From an uncultured Campylobacter sp. (GTDB taxonomy: Bacteria; Campylobacterota; Campylobacteria; Campylobacterales; Campylobacteraceae), in assembly GCF_938045465.1 (NCBI RefSeq), contig NZ_CALIBF010000146.1, positions 1-8,853 of the forward strand: a stretch of DNA of 8,853 nucleotides. The letters are read 5' to 3'. Positions 1-6,910 of this stretch are shown in pieces; within the stretch, counting starts at the first letter, position 1; each line of letters starts with the position of its first letter. Position numbers and translations under genes: made by a program. The notes under the pieces were generated by a model. It was not told the DNA's origin, ran no database searches, and saw nothing but the letters and a program-made list of their open reading frames with translations.

Positions 1-2
1 AG

Positions 3-122
3 AGCGTGCGCGCCGCAAAGGCAGGTCTCGCCGAGCTCGCAAACGGCGCGCAGGACGGCAAGGAAATTTTGATCTCCGAGATGAATAGGCTATTCGGCGA
101 GCCCACCAAAATCACAGAATAA
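3..122 (+). CDS. C-terminal end of an unidentified protein (partial)
   Basis: A plus-strand reading frame is open from the window edge to a TAA at 120-122, giving the last 39 residues of a protein. The peptide is rich in Ala, Leu, Gly and Glu (AAKAGLAELANGAQDGKEIL, then a short tail with NRLFGE) and looks like a helix followed by a polar tail. The other two plus frames hit stops within this stretch, and the codon choice (GCC, CTC, GGC, GAG) matches prs downstream, so this is probably a real gene end. I do not recognise the family. About 790 non-coding bases separate it from prs, so the two are probably not one transcription unit. Confidence 0.6.
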   Translation, partial: SVRAAKAGLAELANGAQDGKEILISEMNRLFGEPTKITE

Positions 123-150
123 CGCTTTATGCGGATTAAATTTACCTCCG

Positions 151-270
151 TGCGATTTTAAAATTTAAACGTGCAAAAGCGATTCCGAAATTTACGCTAC
201 GAAGCAAACCTGCACGATTTTAAAATTTAAGCGGCAAAGGCAGTATCCAAATTTACGCGGCGAATGGAGC
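151..270. repeat. Imperfect 60-bp tandem duplication with AT cores
   Basis: Positions 151-210 and 211-270 align as two 60-bp units. Each opens with TGC, followed by GATTTTAAAATTTAA, then a GC-rich spacer containing GCAAA, then AAATTTACG near position 39 of the unit, and ends in a GC-rich stretch containing CGAA. A third, more diverged start (TCGCACGATAAATTTTAAAT) follows at 271. The units differ by several substitutions and small indels, so this is an old duplication or a low-complexity pattern rather than a recent copy. Confidence 0.5.
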
Positions 271-875
271 TCGCACGATAAATTTTAAATTTCGCGGCGC
301 ACAATCAAGCTCTAAAGAGCGATTTTTAAATTTGATCGTCAAAGCGAGTTTTAAATTTTCGCCAAAGCAAAGCACATTTTAAATTTAACCGCCTAAGAAA
401 TATAAAATTTATGCGCCGCGGCAGTCTAAATTTAGCGCGCTGCAGGTATCCGCGCAGTCTGTCCCGTGCGAACTTAAATTTAAATTTAAACGCACTCTCC
501 GCAGCTCTAAAGATAGAATTTTGCGCGTTTGCATAGCGAATATAAAATTCCGCGCCTATCGGCACCGTGCCCTCCGCGATACGACTTTAGCCGTACCGTG
601 CTCCCGCCTGATGCGCTCTCTCAGACTTTCATCAAACTTTACGATACGGTTTTGCCCGCAATCTGCGCGGCTGCTCGTAAAAAAACGCAGGCTACGATCG
701 CTCGCGGACGCTGCAACCCACAGCCAAAATTTCACCGGGGTAAAGCCACGGCGAGCCGAACCGCTCTTAAATTTCAAAGAATTTATCCAGCAAATGGACG
801 GCGGTCCGCGATGCTCGCTTATGAATTTTACGCAAGCGCGGCGAGCGAATTAGCTAAAATTTAGCGCTTTTGGTG

Positions 876-881
876 TAGAAT
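876..881 (+). promoter_or_regulatory. Probable sigma-70 -10 box of prs
   Basis: TAGAAT lies 31 bases before the prs start, preceded by TTTTGGTG. Campylobacter vegetative promoters often have a good -10 element with a T-rich upstream stretch and little recognisable -35, which fits here. A start point near 888 would give a leader of about 25 bases holding the ribosome binding site AAAGG at 900-904. A near-perfect palindrome, GCTAAAATTTAGC (853-865), lies just upstream. This is pattern recognition only. Confidence 0.4.
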
Positions 882-912
882 TCTAGCAAATTTCAATCCA
901 AAGGTCATTAAA

Positions 913-1842
913 ATGCGCGGATATAAAATTTTCTCCGGCACCGCAAATCCCGAATTTGCCAAAAAAATCTCCAAATATCTCTCGCTGCCGCTTAGCGAGT
1001 GCGCGATCAAAACCTTCAGCGACGGCGAAATCAGCGTCCAGATCGGCGAGAGCGTGCGCGGCAAGGACGTCTTCGTCATTCAACCGACCTGCGCGCCCGC
1101 AAACTCCAATCTGATGGAGCTTCTGATCCTAACCGACGCACTGAAGCGCTCCAGCGCGAACTCGATCACGGCGGTCGTGCCCTACTTCGGCTACGCTCGC
1201 CAAGACCGCAAGGCAGCCCCGCGCGTACCGATCAGCGCGAAGCTCGTGGCGAATATGATGCAGACGGCAGGCATCGACCGCGTCGTCACGATGGATCTGC
1301 ACGCGGGGCAGATACAGGGCTTTTTCGACGTGCCGGTCGATAACCTCTACGGCTCGCTGATATTTTTGGACTACCTGAAAGAGAAAAATTTAAAAAATCC
1401 GATCATCGCTAGCCCCGATGTTGGCGGCGTCGCGCGCGCCAGAAGCTTCGCCAAAAAGCTCTCGCTCGATCTGGTGATCGTCGATAAGCGCCGCGAGGAG
1501 GCGAACAAAAGCGAAGTGATGAATATCATCGGCGACGTCGCGGGCAAGGACGTGATCCTAATCGACGATATGATCGATACTGCGGGCACCATCGTCAAGG
1601 CCGCGGGCGCGTTTAAGGAACAGGGCGCGAAGAGCGTCAGCGCGTTTTGCACGCACGCCGTGCTAAGCGGCCCGGCATATGAGCGCATCGAAAGCGGCGC
1701 GCTAGACGGCCTCGTCGTGACCGACACGATCCCGCTAAAGCAGGAAAGCGACCGCATCAAGGTAATCAGCGTCGCTCCGCTTTTCGGCGAGGTTATCAGG
1801 CGCGTATATCACGACGAGAGCGTAAACAGCTTATTCAAATAA
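913..1842 (+). CDS. prs: Ribose-phosphate pyrophosphokinase (PRPP synthetase)
   Basis: This cytosolic enzyme makes phosphoribosyl pyrophosphate from ribose 5-phosphate and ATP, feeding purine, pyrimidine, histidine, tryptophan and NAD synthesis. The 309 residues are the usual length for a bacterial class I enzyme. Visible motifs are FSDGE (35-39), the ATP-contacting RQDRK (96-100), DLHAGQIQGFF (128-138), the flexible-loop KRR (192-194) carrying the catalytic Lys/Arg, and the PRPP-binding signature DDMIDTAGT (218-226). All key residues are present, so the gene should be functional. The start ATG follows AAAGG at 900-904 with suitable spacing, and the protein begins directly with the conserved N-terminal strand (YKIFSGTANP), so no upstream start is needed. 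Both flanks are long non-coding spacers, suggesting a single-gene transcript. Codon use is strongly GC at third positions, more so than in the receptor downstream. Confidence 0.98.
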   Translation: MRGYKIFSGTANPEFAKKISKYLSLPLSECAIKTFSDGEISVQIGESVRGKDVFVIQPTCAPANSNLMELLILTDALKRSSANSITAVVPYFGYARQDRKAAPRVPISAKLVANMMQTAGIDRVVTMDLHAGQIQGFFDVPVDNLYGSLIFLDYLKEKNLKNPIIASPDVGGVARARSFAKKLSLDLVIVDKRREEANKSEVMNIIGDVAGKDVILIDDMIDTAGTIVKAAGAFKEQGAKSVSAFCTHAVLSGPAYERIESGALDGLVVTDTIPLKQESDRIKVISVAPLFGEVIRRVYHDESVNSLFK

Positions 1843-2444
1843 AATTTTAAAATTTAAAACTCGGCGCGGTTTGTTTTATACAGCCGCGCAAATACGAACT
1901 AGGCGCTTTGTAGTAAGAGGCCGCGGCATAGCTGCAAGCCAAATGGTTACGCTTTAGGCTCTGAATTTGCAGCGTTGAGCTCGCTGTGATTTGACTATTG
2001 TCGATTTAACTGCGACGCAAAATTTAGCTTCTAGGCGGCAAATTTAACTCTGCGCGACATTTACTCCGAGCGGCGGAAATTTTAACTGCAACTGCGAAGT
2101 AAATTTACCGCACTAACCGCTACAAGCCGCATTTTAACGCTTGAAAAATTAGTATTAAAAATACGCTGCTTTAAATTCACCGTAAAAATTTAATTGCCGT
2201 TCGCTTCTGTGCGCATCGGCTACGCTTCGCAAAGTCTCTTTCTCCGCAAAAACCCACGGCGCACACTAATGACAGATATCCCGAGCTCACTGCATTTAAA
2301 TTTTGATATTTACAACGCGGCGTAAATTTTTAAAGCTCATTAGCCTTTAAATTTATCATTCGCTCCTTAAACTGCCAAGAGCAAATAAAATTTTATTCAT
2401 CAATGCCTATAACTAGCGATTGCACGGAAAAATAAAATATGCTT

Positions 2445-2456
2445 GATAGCGATAAC
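2445..2456 (+). promoter_or_regulatory. Possible Fur-binding site
   Basis: GATAGCGATAAC resembles two adjacent copies of the Fur hexamer GATAAT (4 of 6 and 5 of 6 matches). It lies about 40 bases upstream of the probable -10 box of the receptor. Iron-uptake receptors in Campylobacter are commonly repressed by Fur with iron, so the location makes sense, but the match is partial and no clear inverted third hexamer follows. The AT palindrome TAAATATTTAA at 2473-2483 is an alternative operator. Confidence 0.3.
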
Positions 2457-2495
2457 GCCTTTTAATATTTCATAAATATTTAATCTTTTCGGAGC

Positions 2496-2501
2496 TATAA
2501 T
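2496..2501 (+). promoter_or_regulatory. Probable -10 box of the receptor operon
   Basis: A perfect TATAAT sits 47 bases before the receptor ATG. Upstream is a strongly AT-rich run (about 2461-2487) with phased T and A tracts, typical of Campylobacter sigma-70 promoters that lack a clear -35. A start near 2508 would leave a leader of about 40 bases containing AAAAGGA (2535-2541), the ribosome binding site for the ATG at 2549. Confidence 0.5.
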
Positions 2502-2548
2502 TTCGTCCGTGAATTTCATTCGCAAAATTTTATCAAAAGGATATAATA

Positions 2549-4529
2549 ATGCGCAGTTTGCATTTATCACTCGTGGCAGCTTCGGTTTTAACCGCACAAC
2601 TATGGGGGGGGGCAAGAGGCCGATTTAGGAGAGATCGTCGTAAGCGCCACCGCCTTTGAGCAAGATATCAAAGAAGCGCCGGCGTCGATCTCGGTAATAC
2701 CTCAAAAAGAGATCGAAAAGAGAAATCACAAAGACGTAGCCGACATCGTAAAGGATATACCAGGCGTATATTCCGCGCCTAGATTTAGCTCAATGAAGGG
2801 TAAAAGCGATATCAGAATGCGTGGTATGGATTCAAAATATACTAAAATTTTAATCGACGGTCGTCCTGTTTCCAGCGAGAGCGCATTTCCGGGTTTCGGC
2901 TCGCAAGGAAGCATCCAAAGCTTCATCCCGCCCGCAAATGCTATAGAGCGCGTGGAAGTCATCCGCGGACCGATGAGCTCTCTATACGGCACGGACGCTA
3001 TGGGCGGCGTGATAAACATCATCACCAAAGGCTTTTCAAACGAGCCTAGCGCCAATATAAACGGCTACTACGACATCGCGCAGCACAAAGACATAGGCAA
3101 TGGCTACTCTACGGGATTTTATGCAAGCGGCGCGATAGTGCCCGATGCGCTCGGAATTTCACTTTACGGGCGATATTTTCATAAATTTGAAGACGCCAAA
3201 GACTATGGCAATCCAAAAGATGCGGATAAGAATTTTGGCGCAAAGCTGATGTTTAAGCCGACCGAAAACGACGATCTCGCGCTTGATTACAAACACACGA
3301 AAAATTTGACCTCAAGAACTTTAGGCAAAACGGCATATCTAGGATATAACACTCACGAAGACGACAAAGACGATCAAATTTCGCTCTCGCATAGCGGAAG
3401 ATACGATAAATTTCTAACCGATACCTATCTATCGCACGAGGTTACAAAAACCTTTTCCGATCAAGCCGCAAGCGACATCAGGCTAAGATCTACGATATTT
3501 AATACTCAAGGCTCGTATCTTTTTGACTCAAATACCTTAACGCTGGGCGCGCAGTATCGCCATGAGAAGCTGGATTCATCACAAAATGAGCCGGGCTTTA
3601 GCGATGATGCGCATCTAAAAAGATGGGATGTGTCGGTATTTGGAGAGGATAATTTTTATGTCACGGACGCGCTTGCACTGACTGCGGGCTTAAGATACAA
3701 CTACGACAAAGACTACGGCGGACACTTTGCGCCGCGCGGCTACATCGTTTATCATCTAAATGAAAATTTATCGTTTAAGGGAGGCGTATCGGCGGGCTAT
3801 ACGACGCCTAATATCGACGATAGATCCGAAGGGCTAAAAATTCCGATAAATCACGGACGCGGTATCAGACTGGGGCGAAGCAGCCTCAAGCCCGAAACTA
3901 GCGTAAATTACGAGGTCGGAACGATGTATGACAATAACGATAATCTAAGCCTTTCGGCGACCGTTTTTCACACCGACTTCAAAGACAAGATCGATAGCGT
4001 CGTAAGATGCGGCGGCTGGGGATCGGGAGCGGATTTTAATAATCCCGCTACTTGGACTTGTGTTTATCAAGGCAAAACCTATTTTGGAATTTATGAAAAC
4101 GTAAATGTCGGCAGAGCTTCCATAGACGGACTTGAGCTTAGCGGCGAGTGGAAAATTTTATCAAATTTAGCATTTCACGCAAACTATACCTATGCTAAAT
4201 CAAAACAAAAATCAGGCGAAAACGAGGGCAAAGCGCTGACCGACACCCCGCGCTATATGATAAAAACGGGACTTGATTACGACTTTAATAGCGATCTGAG
4301 CTTCTGGACGCAGGTAAATTATATAAGCAGGGTAAAAAATGGCGTATATGTAAACACTAAGGGCTACGCCGTTACCGACGTCGGGACTAACTATAAAATC
4401 ACGAAAAACGCTAGCGTAAATTTTAGCGTATATAACGTATTTAACGAAAGAGTAATAGACGATAAACCGACCAGGGCCCTCATAGCTGAGGGTCGTAAAT
4501 TTCAGCTCGGCTTCAACGTAAATTTTTAA
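2549..4529 (+). CDS. TonB-dependent siderophore receptor, CirA/FepA-like, phase-variable (OFF here)
   Basis: This is an outer-membrane gated porin for a ferric siderophore, most like the CirA/FepA catecholate class. The ATG at 2549 follows AAAAGGA and starts a signal peptide (MRSLHLSLVAASVLTAQLWG). The G run at 2604-2612 then shifts the frame: as given, translation stops at TGA 2657-2659 after 36 residues. One G fewer, or two more, joins the leader to an open frame running to TAA 4527-4529, giving 659 residues. In that form a TonB box EIVVSA lies at 28-33, followed by a plug with EAPASISVI, IRMRGMDS, VEVIRGPMSSLYG and VINIITK (to about 161). The rest is a beta-barrel ending in a terminal Phe (GFNVNF). 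Two cysteines, about 487 and 504, sit in a likely external loop and may pair. The first ATG in the downstream frame, at 2793, lies inside the plug and would give a leaderless, useless product. Substrate is inferred from family likeness only. Confidence 0.88.
2604..2612 (+). repeat. Poly-G tract (9 G), phase-variation switch
   Basis: Nine consecutive G lie inside the signal-peptide region of the receptor. Codon counting from the ATG at 2549 shows that 8 or 11 G join leader and receptor in frame, giving W-G-G-Q-E-A-D-L across the junction for 8 G. Nine G, as here, ends translation at 2659, and 10 G is also off. Poly-G tracts of 8 or more are the classic slipped-strand switches of Campylobacter. 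The tract could also be miscounted in sequencing or mixed in the culture. Confidence 0.85.
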
Positions 4530-4561
4530 TTCGAGCAAAATTTAAAGATGAAATTTAAACG

Positions 4562-5698
4562 ATGAGGAGAGTTTTAAAGAAAAACTTTTGGTTCAACGTC
4601 CATTTAATTTTGTCTCTGCTTTGTGCACTACCGCTGCTCGTAGTCGCCTTGTCGGGCTGTTTCATCTCGTATCACGATGAAATTTTTGACGCGATTAACG
4701 AGCGGCAGTCTTTCCCCGTCCAAAAAGATGCGCCTCGCCTAAAAATTTCTGAAATTTTAAAAATTTTCGGCGAGAAGCAAAGCAGCTTCACGCCGGAGTT
4801 AATCGGCATAAAAGACGGCGGCGCAAGCATCGAAGTCGCAGGCAAAGACGGCAAAGGACGAGCAAGAGCGTATTTTTTGAGCCCTTATGACGGACAAATC
4901 GTCGGCGAGAACTATGAAGAGAGGATAATGAACGTTGCGCTAAGCCTGCATACAAATCTAGGCTTTGAGCTTGCCTTTGGCGAGGGGGCTCGCGAGATCG
5001 GCAGGCAAATCGTGGCACTTAGCACGCTAGGGCTCATTTTGCTTTTGCTAAGCGGGATTTTGATATATTATCCGTTTTTTAGACGCAAGCTTACAAAAGC
5101 GCTGAAGATCAACTTCAAAACTCGCGGCTACGCGCTGCTTTATCAGATCCACGGATGCACGGGCATCTATGCGGCTGTAATACTTTTTGCTATAAGCGCG
5201 AGCGGGCTATATTTTTCTTATGACTGGTTAGCAAGACTAACGAATAAAATTTTGGGCGAAGAGCAAATTTATAAAGCTGAAAAATTTGAACCTAGCCAAA
5301 AGTTGGAGTTTAAGGATGCAGGCAAACTACGGGAGATCGATGCTGTGTTTGAAATTTTTACCCGAAAGCATGGTGAAAATTTTAAATTTTTTAACATAAT
5401 GCTCAATCCGAAAGACGGAGTATATAACGCGATATACGGGATTGCGAGCGACGAGAGCGATGAATTTAATAGGATCGCGATCAATGCTACGAGCGGCGAA
5501 ATTTTAAGGGATGTTAAATTTGCCGATATGAAAGCGCAAATGCCGCGTTTTATGACGATACGCACGGCGGTTTTAGATATTCATTCGGGAGAAATTTTCG
5601 GGCAGATCGGCAAGCTTATATTTTGCCTATCTTCGCTTTCATTTTTGTTTTTAGCCGCGAGCGGTTTTTGGATGAGCTTAAAAAGGCTTATAAGATAG
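4562..5698 (+). CDS. PepSY-associated transmembrane protein, probable siderophore reductase
   Basis: This is an inner-membrane protein of the PepSY-TM (PiuB/FoxB-like) family, often encoded beside TonB receptors; the studied member FoxB is a haem-containing ferrisiderophore reductase. The 378 residues carry four membrane segments, about 12-34, 148-172, 196-219 and 349-372. Two extramembrane regions (about 36-145 and 222-345) would hold the PepSY-like folds. Histidines at the positions expected for the family are H14 in helix 1, H130 in the LHTNLG motif, H197 in helix 3 and H341 in IHSGEIFGQIG before helix 4, consistent with two haem sites, though this is inference. It starts 32 bases after the receptor stop with no promoter seen between, so it is probably co-transcribed. 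Its own ribosome binding site is weak (AAAG near 4543), which suggests dependence on the receptor's translation. Confidence 0.87.
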   Translation: MRRVLKKNFWFNVHLILSLLCALPLLVVALSGCFISYHDEIFDAINERQSFPVQKDAPRLKISEILKIFGEKQSSFTPELIGIKDGGASIEVAGKDGKGRARAYFLSPYDGQIVGENYEERIMNVALSLHTNLGFELAFGEGAREIGRQIVALSTLGLILLLLSGILIYYPFFRRKLTKALKINFKTRGYALLYQIHGCTGIYAAVILFAISASGLYFSYDWLARLTNKILGEEQIYKAEKFEPSQKLEFKDAGKLREIDAVFEIFTRKHGENFKFFNIMLNPKDGVYNAIYGIASDESDEFNRIAINATSGEILRDVKFADMKAQMPRFMTIRTAVLDIHSGEIFGQIGKLIFCLSSLSFLFLAASGFWMSLKRLIR

Positions 5699-6085
5699 AT
5701 TACGCAAAACACGCAGTACTCTACATAAATACTTTGCAAAAGAGGCTGCGCTCATAGCCTATAAACAGGTGCTTTGTACCGCAGAATTTCAAATTTATAG
5801 CATTTAAAATTGGGTTATAACGCAGAATTTGACTGCAAGGAAGCAGAATTTGTCTCAGCAAAACTACCATTTGCAATTTAAATTGATTTCTTAATTTCTA
5901 CGAAACTGCACTTTAATTTACCGCGTAAATTTGCAGCTGTTTTTGTAAATTCCGCGTTTTAGAAACCCGCAAGACGCCGAAAACTATTTATGATGGTTTA
6001 GATCATGCGAACCGCCACATACGCCCGCCAGTCGTGCTTTAAAATTTTACTGCAGTTTAGTTTGCAATACAAAGCCCTTGAGCCG
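5699..6085. other. Convergent intergenic spacer
   Basis: No gene is seen between the plus-strand PepSY gene and the minus-strand lipoprotein gene. The sequence is AT-rich with many AATT cores; GCAGAATTT occurs three times between 5781 and 5860. A short stem, AGGCT (5743-5747) with AGCCT (5756-5760), is too weak to call a terminator. Positions 5732-5758 resemble 1906-1932 downstream of prs. Confidence 0.6.
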
Positions 6086-6604
6086 CTAAAAGCCCTTTAT
6101 AATCTCCATCAAATGCTTGACAAGAGCCGTAATTGCGGCATTTTCATAGCTATCATCCGTATTTTGTAACGCTATGGTTTTCATATTGCCGAAAAATCCC
6201 GGATCGTAATGCTCGATGTCATTTTGTACGTAGCTTCTTAAAATTTGGCCGTTTCTTACTAGTTTAACCTCATAAATAAACTCTATGCCACCGATTCTAT
6301 CGCTAGGAAACGGAGTAGCTTCGCCCGTAAAGCCCCTGTGGTGCTTTATTGTAATTTTAAGCTCATCGGTAGAGTTTTGATCCAGCAGGTTCGCCTCTTT
6401 TAGCGCCGCTAAAAGCTGCTCGTTGTACTTTTTCTCGACCGCTTCCGGCGGTTGATAGACAAATTTTTTCGGATTATGGTTTTGGATGTGGTAGTAGGTA
6501 ATCCCCTTGAATTTATACGCGCTTGCGATTGGTACTTTCGGTTGAGACTGCCCGCAACCGACAAAAAATAGCGCCGCAAGAAGCAAAGCAAAAAATTTTT
6601 TCAT
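6086..6604 (-). CDS. Small putative lipoprotein of unknown function
   Basis: The 172-residue protein starts MKKFFALLLAALFFVGCGQS: two lysines, a hydrophobic stretch, and a Cys at 17 in F-V-G-C. The phenylalanine at -3 is unusual for a lipobox, but the overall shape is that of a lipoprotein signal peptide, so an anchored periplasmic protein is likely. The mature part is polar, with alternating strands (DELKITIKHHRG, FIYEVKLVRNGQILRSYV) and a C-terminal helix (AAITALVKHLMEIIKGF), like small single-domain periplasmic lipoproteins. I do not recognise the family. The start is fixed by AAAGGAG (minus strand, 6616-6610) five bases ahead; the frame stays open 28 codons further upstream but that stretch spans the promoter. 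It is transcribed toward the PepSY gene and has no co-directional neighbour, so it is probably a single-gene unit. Confidence 0.85.
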   Translation of the reverse strand: MKKFFALLLAALFFVGCGQSQPKVPIASAYKFKGITYYHIQNHNPKKFVYQPPEAVEKKYNEQLLAALKEANLLDQNSTDELKITIKHHRGFTGEATPFPSDRIGGIEFIYEVKLVRNGQILRSYVQNDIEHYDPGFFGNMKTIALQNTDDSYENAAITALVKHLMEIIKGF

Positions 6605-6629
6605 TTTTTCTCCTTTAAAATTTTGTGCA

Positions 6630-6635
6630 ATTATA
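6630..6635 (-). promoter_or_regulatory. Probable -10 box of the lipoprotein gene
   Basis: Read on the minus strand this is TATAAT, preceded by TTTTTA. It lies about 25 bases before the start codon, leaving a leader just long enough for the ribosome binding site. No recognisable -35 exists; that position is occupied by the palindrome at 6647-6662. Confidence 0.5.
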
Positions 6636-6646
6636 TAAAAACGGGG

Positions 6647-6662
6647 TTTAGCCCGGGCTAAA
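6647..6662. promoter_or_regulatory. Perfect 16-bp palindrome over the -35 region
   Basis: TTTAGCCCGGGCTAAA is a perfect inverted repeat with no spacer. Its centre lies about 22 bases upstream of the TATAAT box of the lipoprotein gene, so it covers the -35 position. That placement and symmetry suit a dimeric regulator. No known Campylobacter operator comes to mind that matches it. Confidence 0.4.
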
Positions 6663-6910
6663 TTTACGATCTTTCGGCGCCTATGCACGTCGAATTTTTT
6701 ATAAATTTGAGCGAAAGCGCAAAAATTTTAAGCGCAGCTAGACGGCTAAATTTCAATTCCTTTAAATTTGAAATCCATTGAAATTTCAAAGCCTCTTCAA
6801 ATTTAAAATTTAATCCGAATTTGATCTGAAATTTTATAAAATTCCGCTGTTTTAAACGGGCTTTAAAAGCGCGCGCAAGCTGTTTTGAAACCCTGAAATA
6901 AAGGAAGCTA

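Larger units (their letters stand above)
123..912. other. Long intergenic region without a credible gene
   Basis: No frame here has a ribosome binding site, a conserved-looking protein and native codon use together. Between 139 and 429 there are twelve or more AATT cores, mostly inside AAATTT or TTTAAATTT, about every 26 bases. Random sequence of this GC content would give roughly one. Positions 151-210 and 211-270 are an imperfect duplication, annotated separately. From about 520 to 850 open frames exist on the plus strand, but they begin at TTG codons without a Shine-Dalgarno sequence and look random in composition. The last 50 bases hold the probable prs promoter. Confidence 0.65.
1843..2548. 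other. Intergenic region between prs and the receptor operon
   Basis: I see no gene in these roughly 700 bases; all frames are short and lack ribosome binding sites. Just after prs, GCGCGG (1864-1869) and CCGCGC (1884-1889) can form a stem with a 14-base loop, but no T run follows, so it is at best a weak terminator. AATT cores recur (for example 2021, 2041, 2078, 2102). Positions 1906-1932 resemble 5732-5758. The last 110 bases are AT-rich and contain the receptor promoter, a possible Fur half-site and the ribosome binding site. Confidence 0.6.
6605..6910. other. Divergent intergenic region between lipoprotein and membrane-protein genes
   Basis: About 300 bases hold the lipoprotein promoter and palindrome at one end and the leader of the membrane-protein gene at the other. 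Between 6749 and 6840 there are ten AATT cores, many in TTTAAATTT context. A minus-strand open frame across 6664-6930 is rich in Phe and Lys only because AAATTT reads as Lys-Phe; I do not accept it as a gene. TATAAA at 6835-6840 is a possible -10 box for the plus-strand gene at 6911, with a leader of about 65 bases. Confidence 0.5.

Noticed and set aside
326..565. Minus-strand open frame rich in Phe-Lys pairs
   Set aside because: The FKFKFKF pattern is only AAATTT motifs read as codons; there is no ribosome binding site.
521..864. Two overlapping plus-strand open frames of about 110 codons upstream of prs
   Set aside because: They begin at TTG codons with no Shine-Dalgarno sequence, overlap each other in different frames, have random-looking composition, and one runs into the prs promoter.
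1371..1760. 129-codon minus-strand frame antisense to prs
   Set aside because: It is a shadow of the GC-rich codons of prs, which is unambiguous on the plus strand.
2793..4529. Receptor gene starting at the internal ATG 2793
   Set aside because: This start lies inside the plug domain, has no Shine-Dalgarno sequence and would drop the signal peptide and TonB box; the real start is 2549 with a phase-variable frame.
4212..4538. 108-codon minus-strand frame antisense to the receptor's 3' end
   Set aside because: Shadow of the beta-barrel coding sequence, without an initiation signal.
5743..5760. Hairpin AGGCT/AGCCT after the PepSY gene as a terminator
   Set aside because: Only five or six pairs, an 8-base loop and no T run after it on the plus strand.
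6067..6097. AAAGCCCTT occurring twice near the end of the lipoprotein gene
   Set aside because: The copies are direct, not inverted, so they cannot form a terminator stem.
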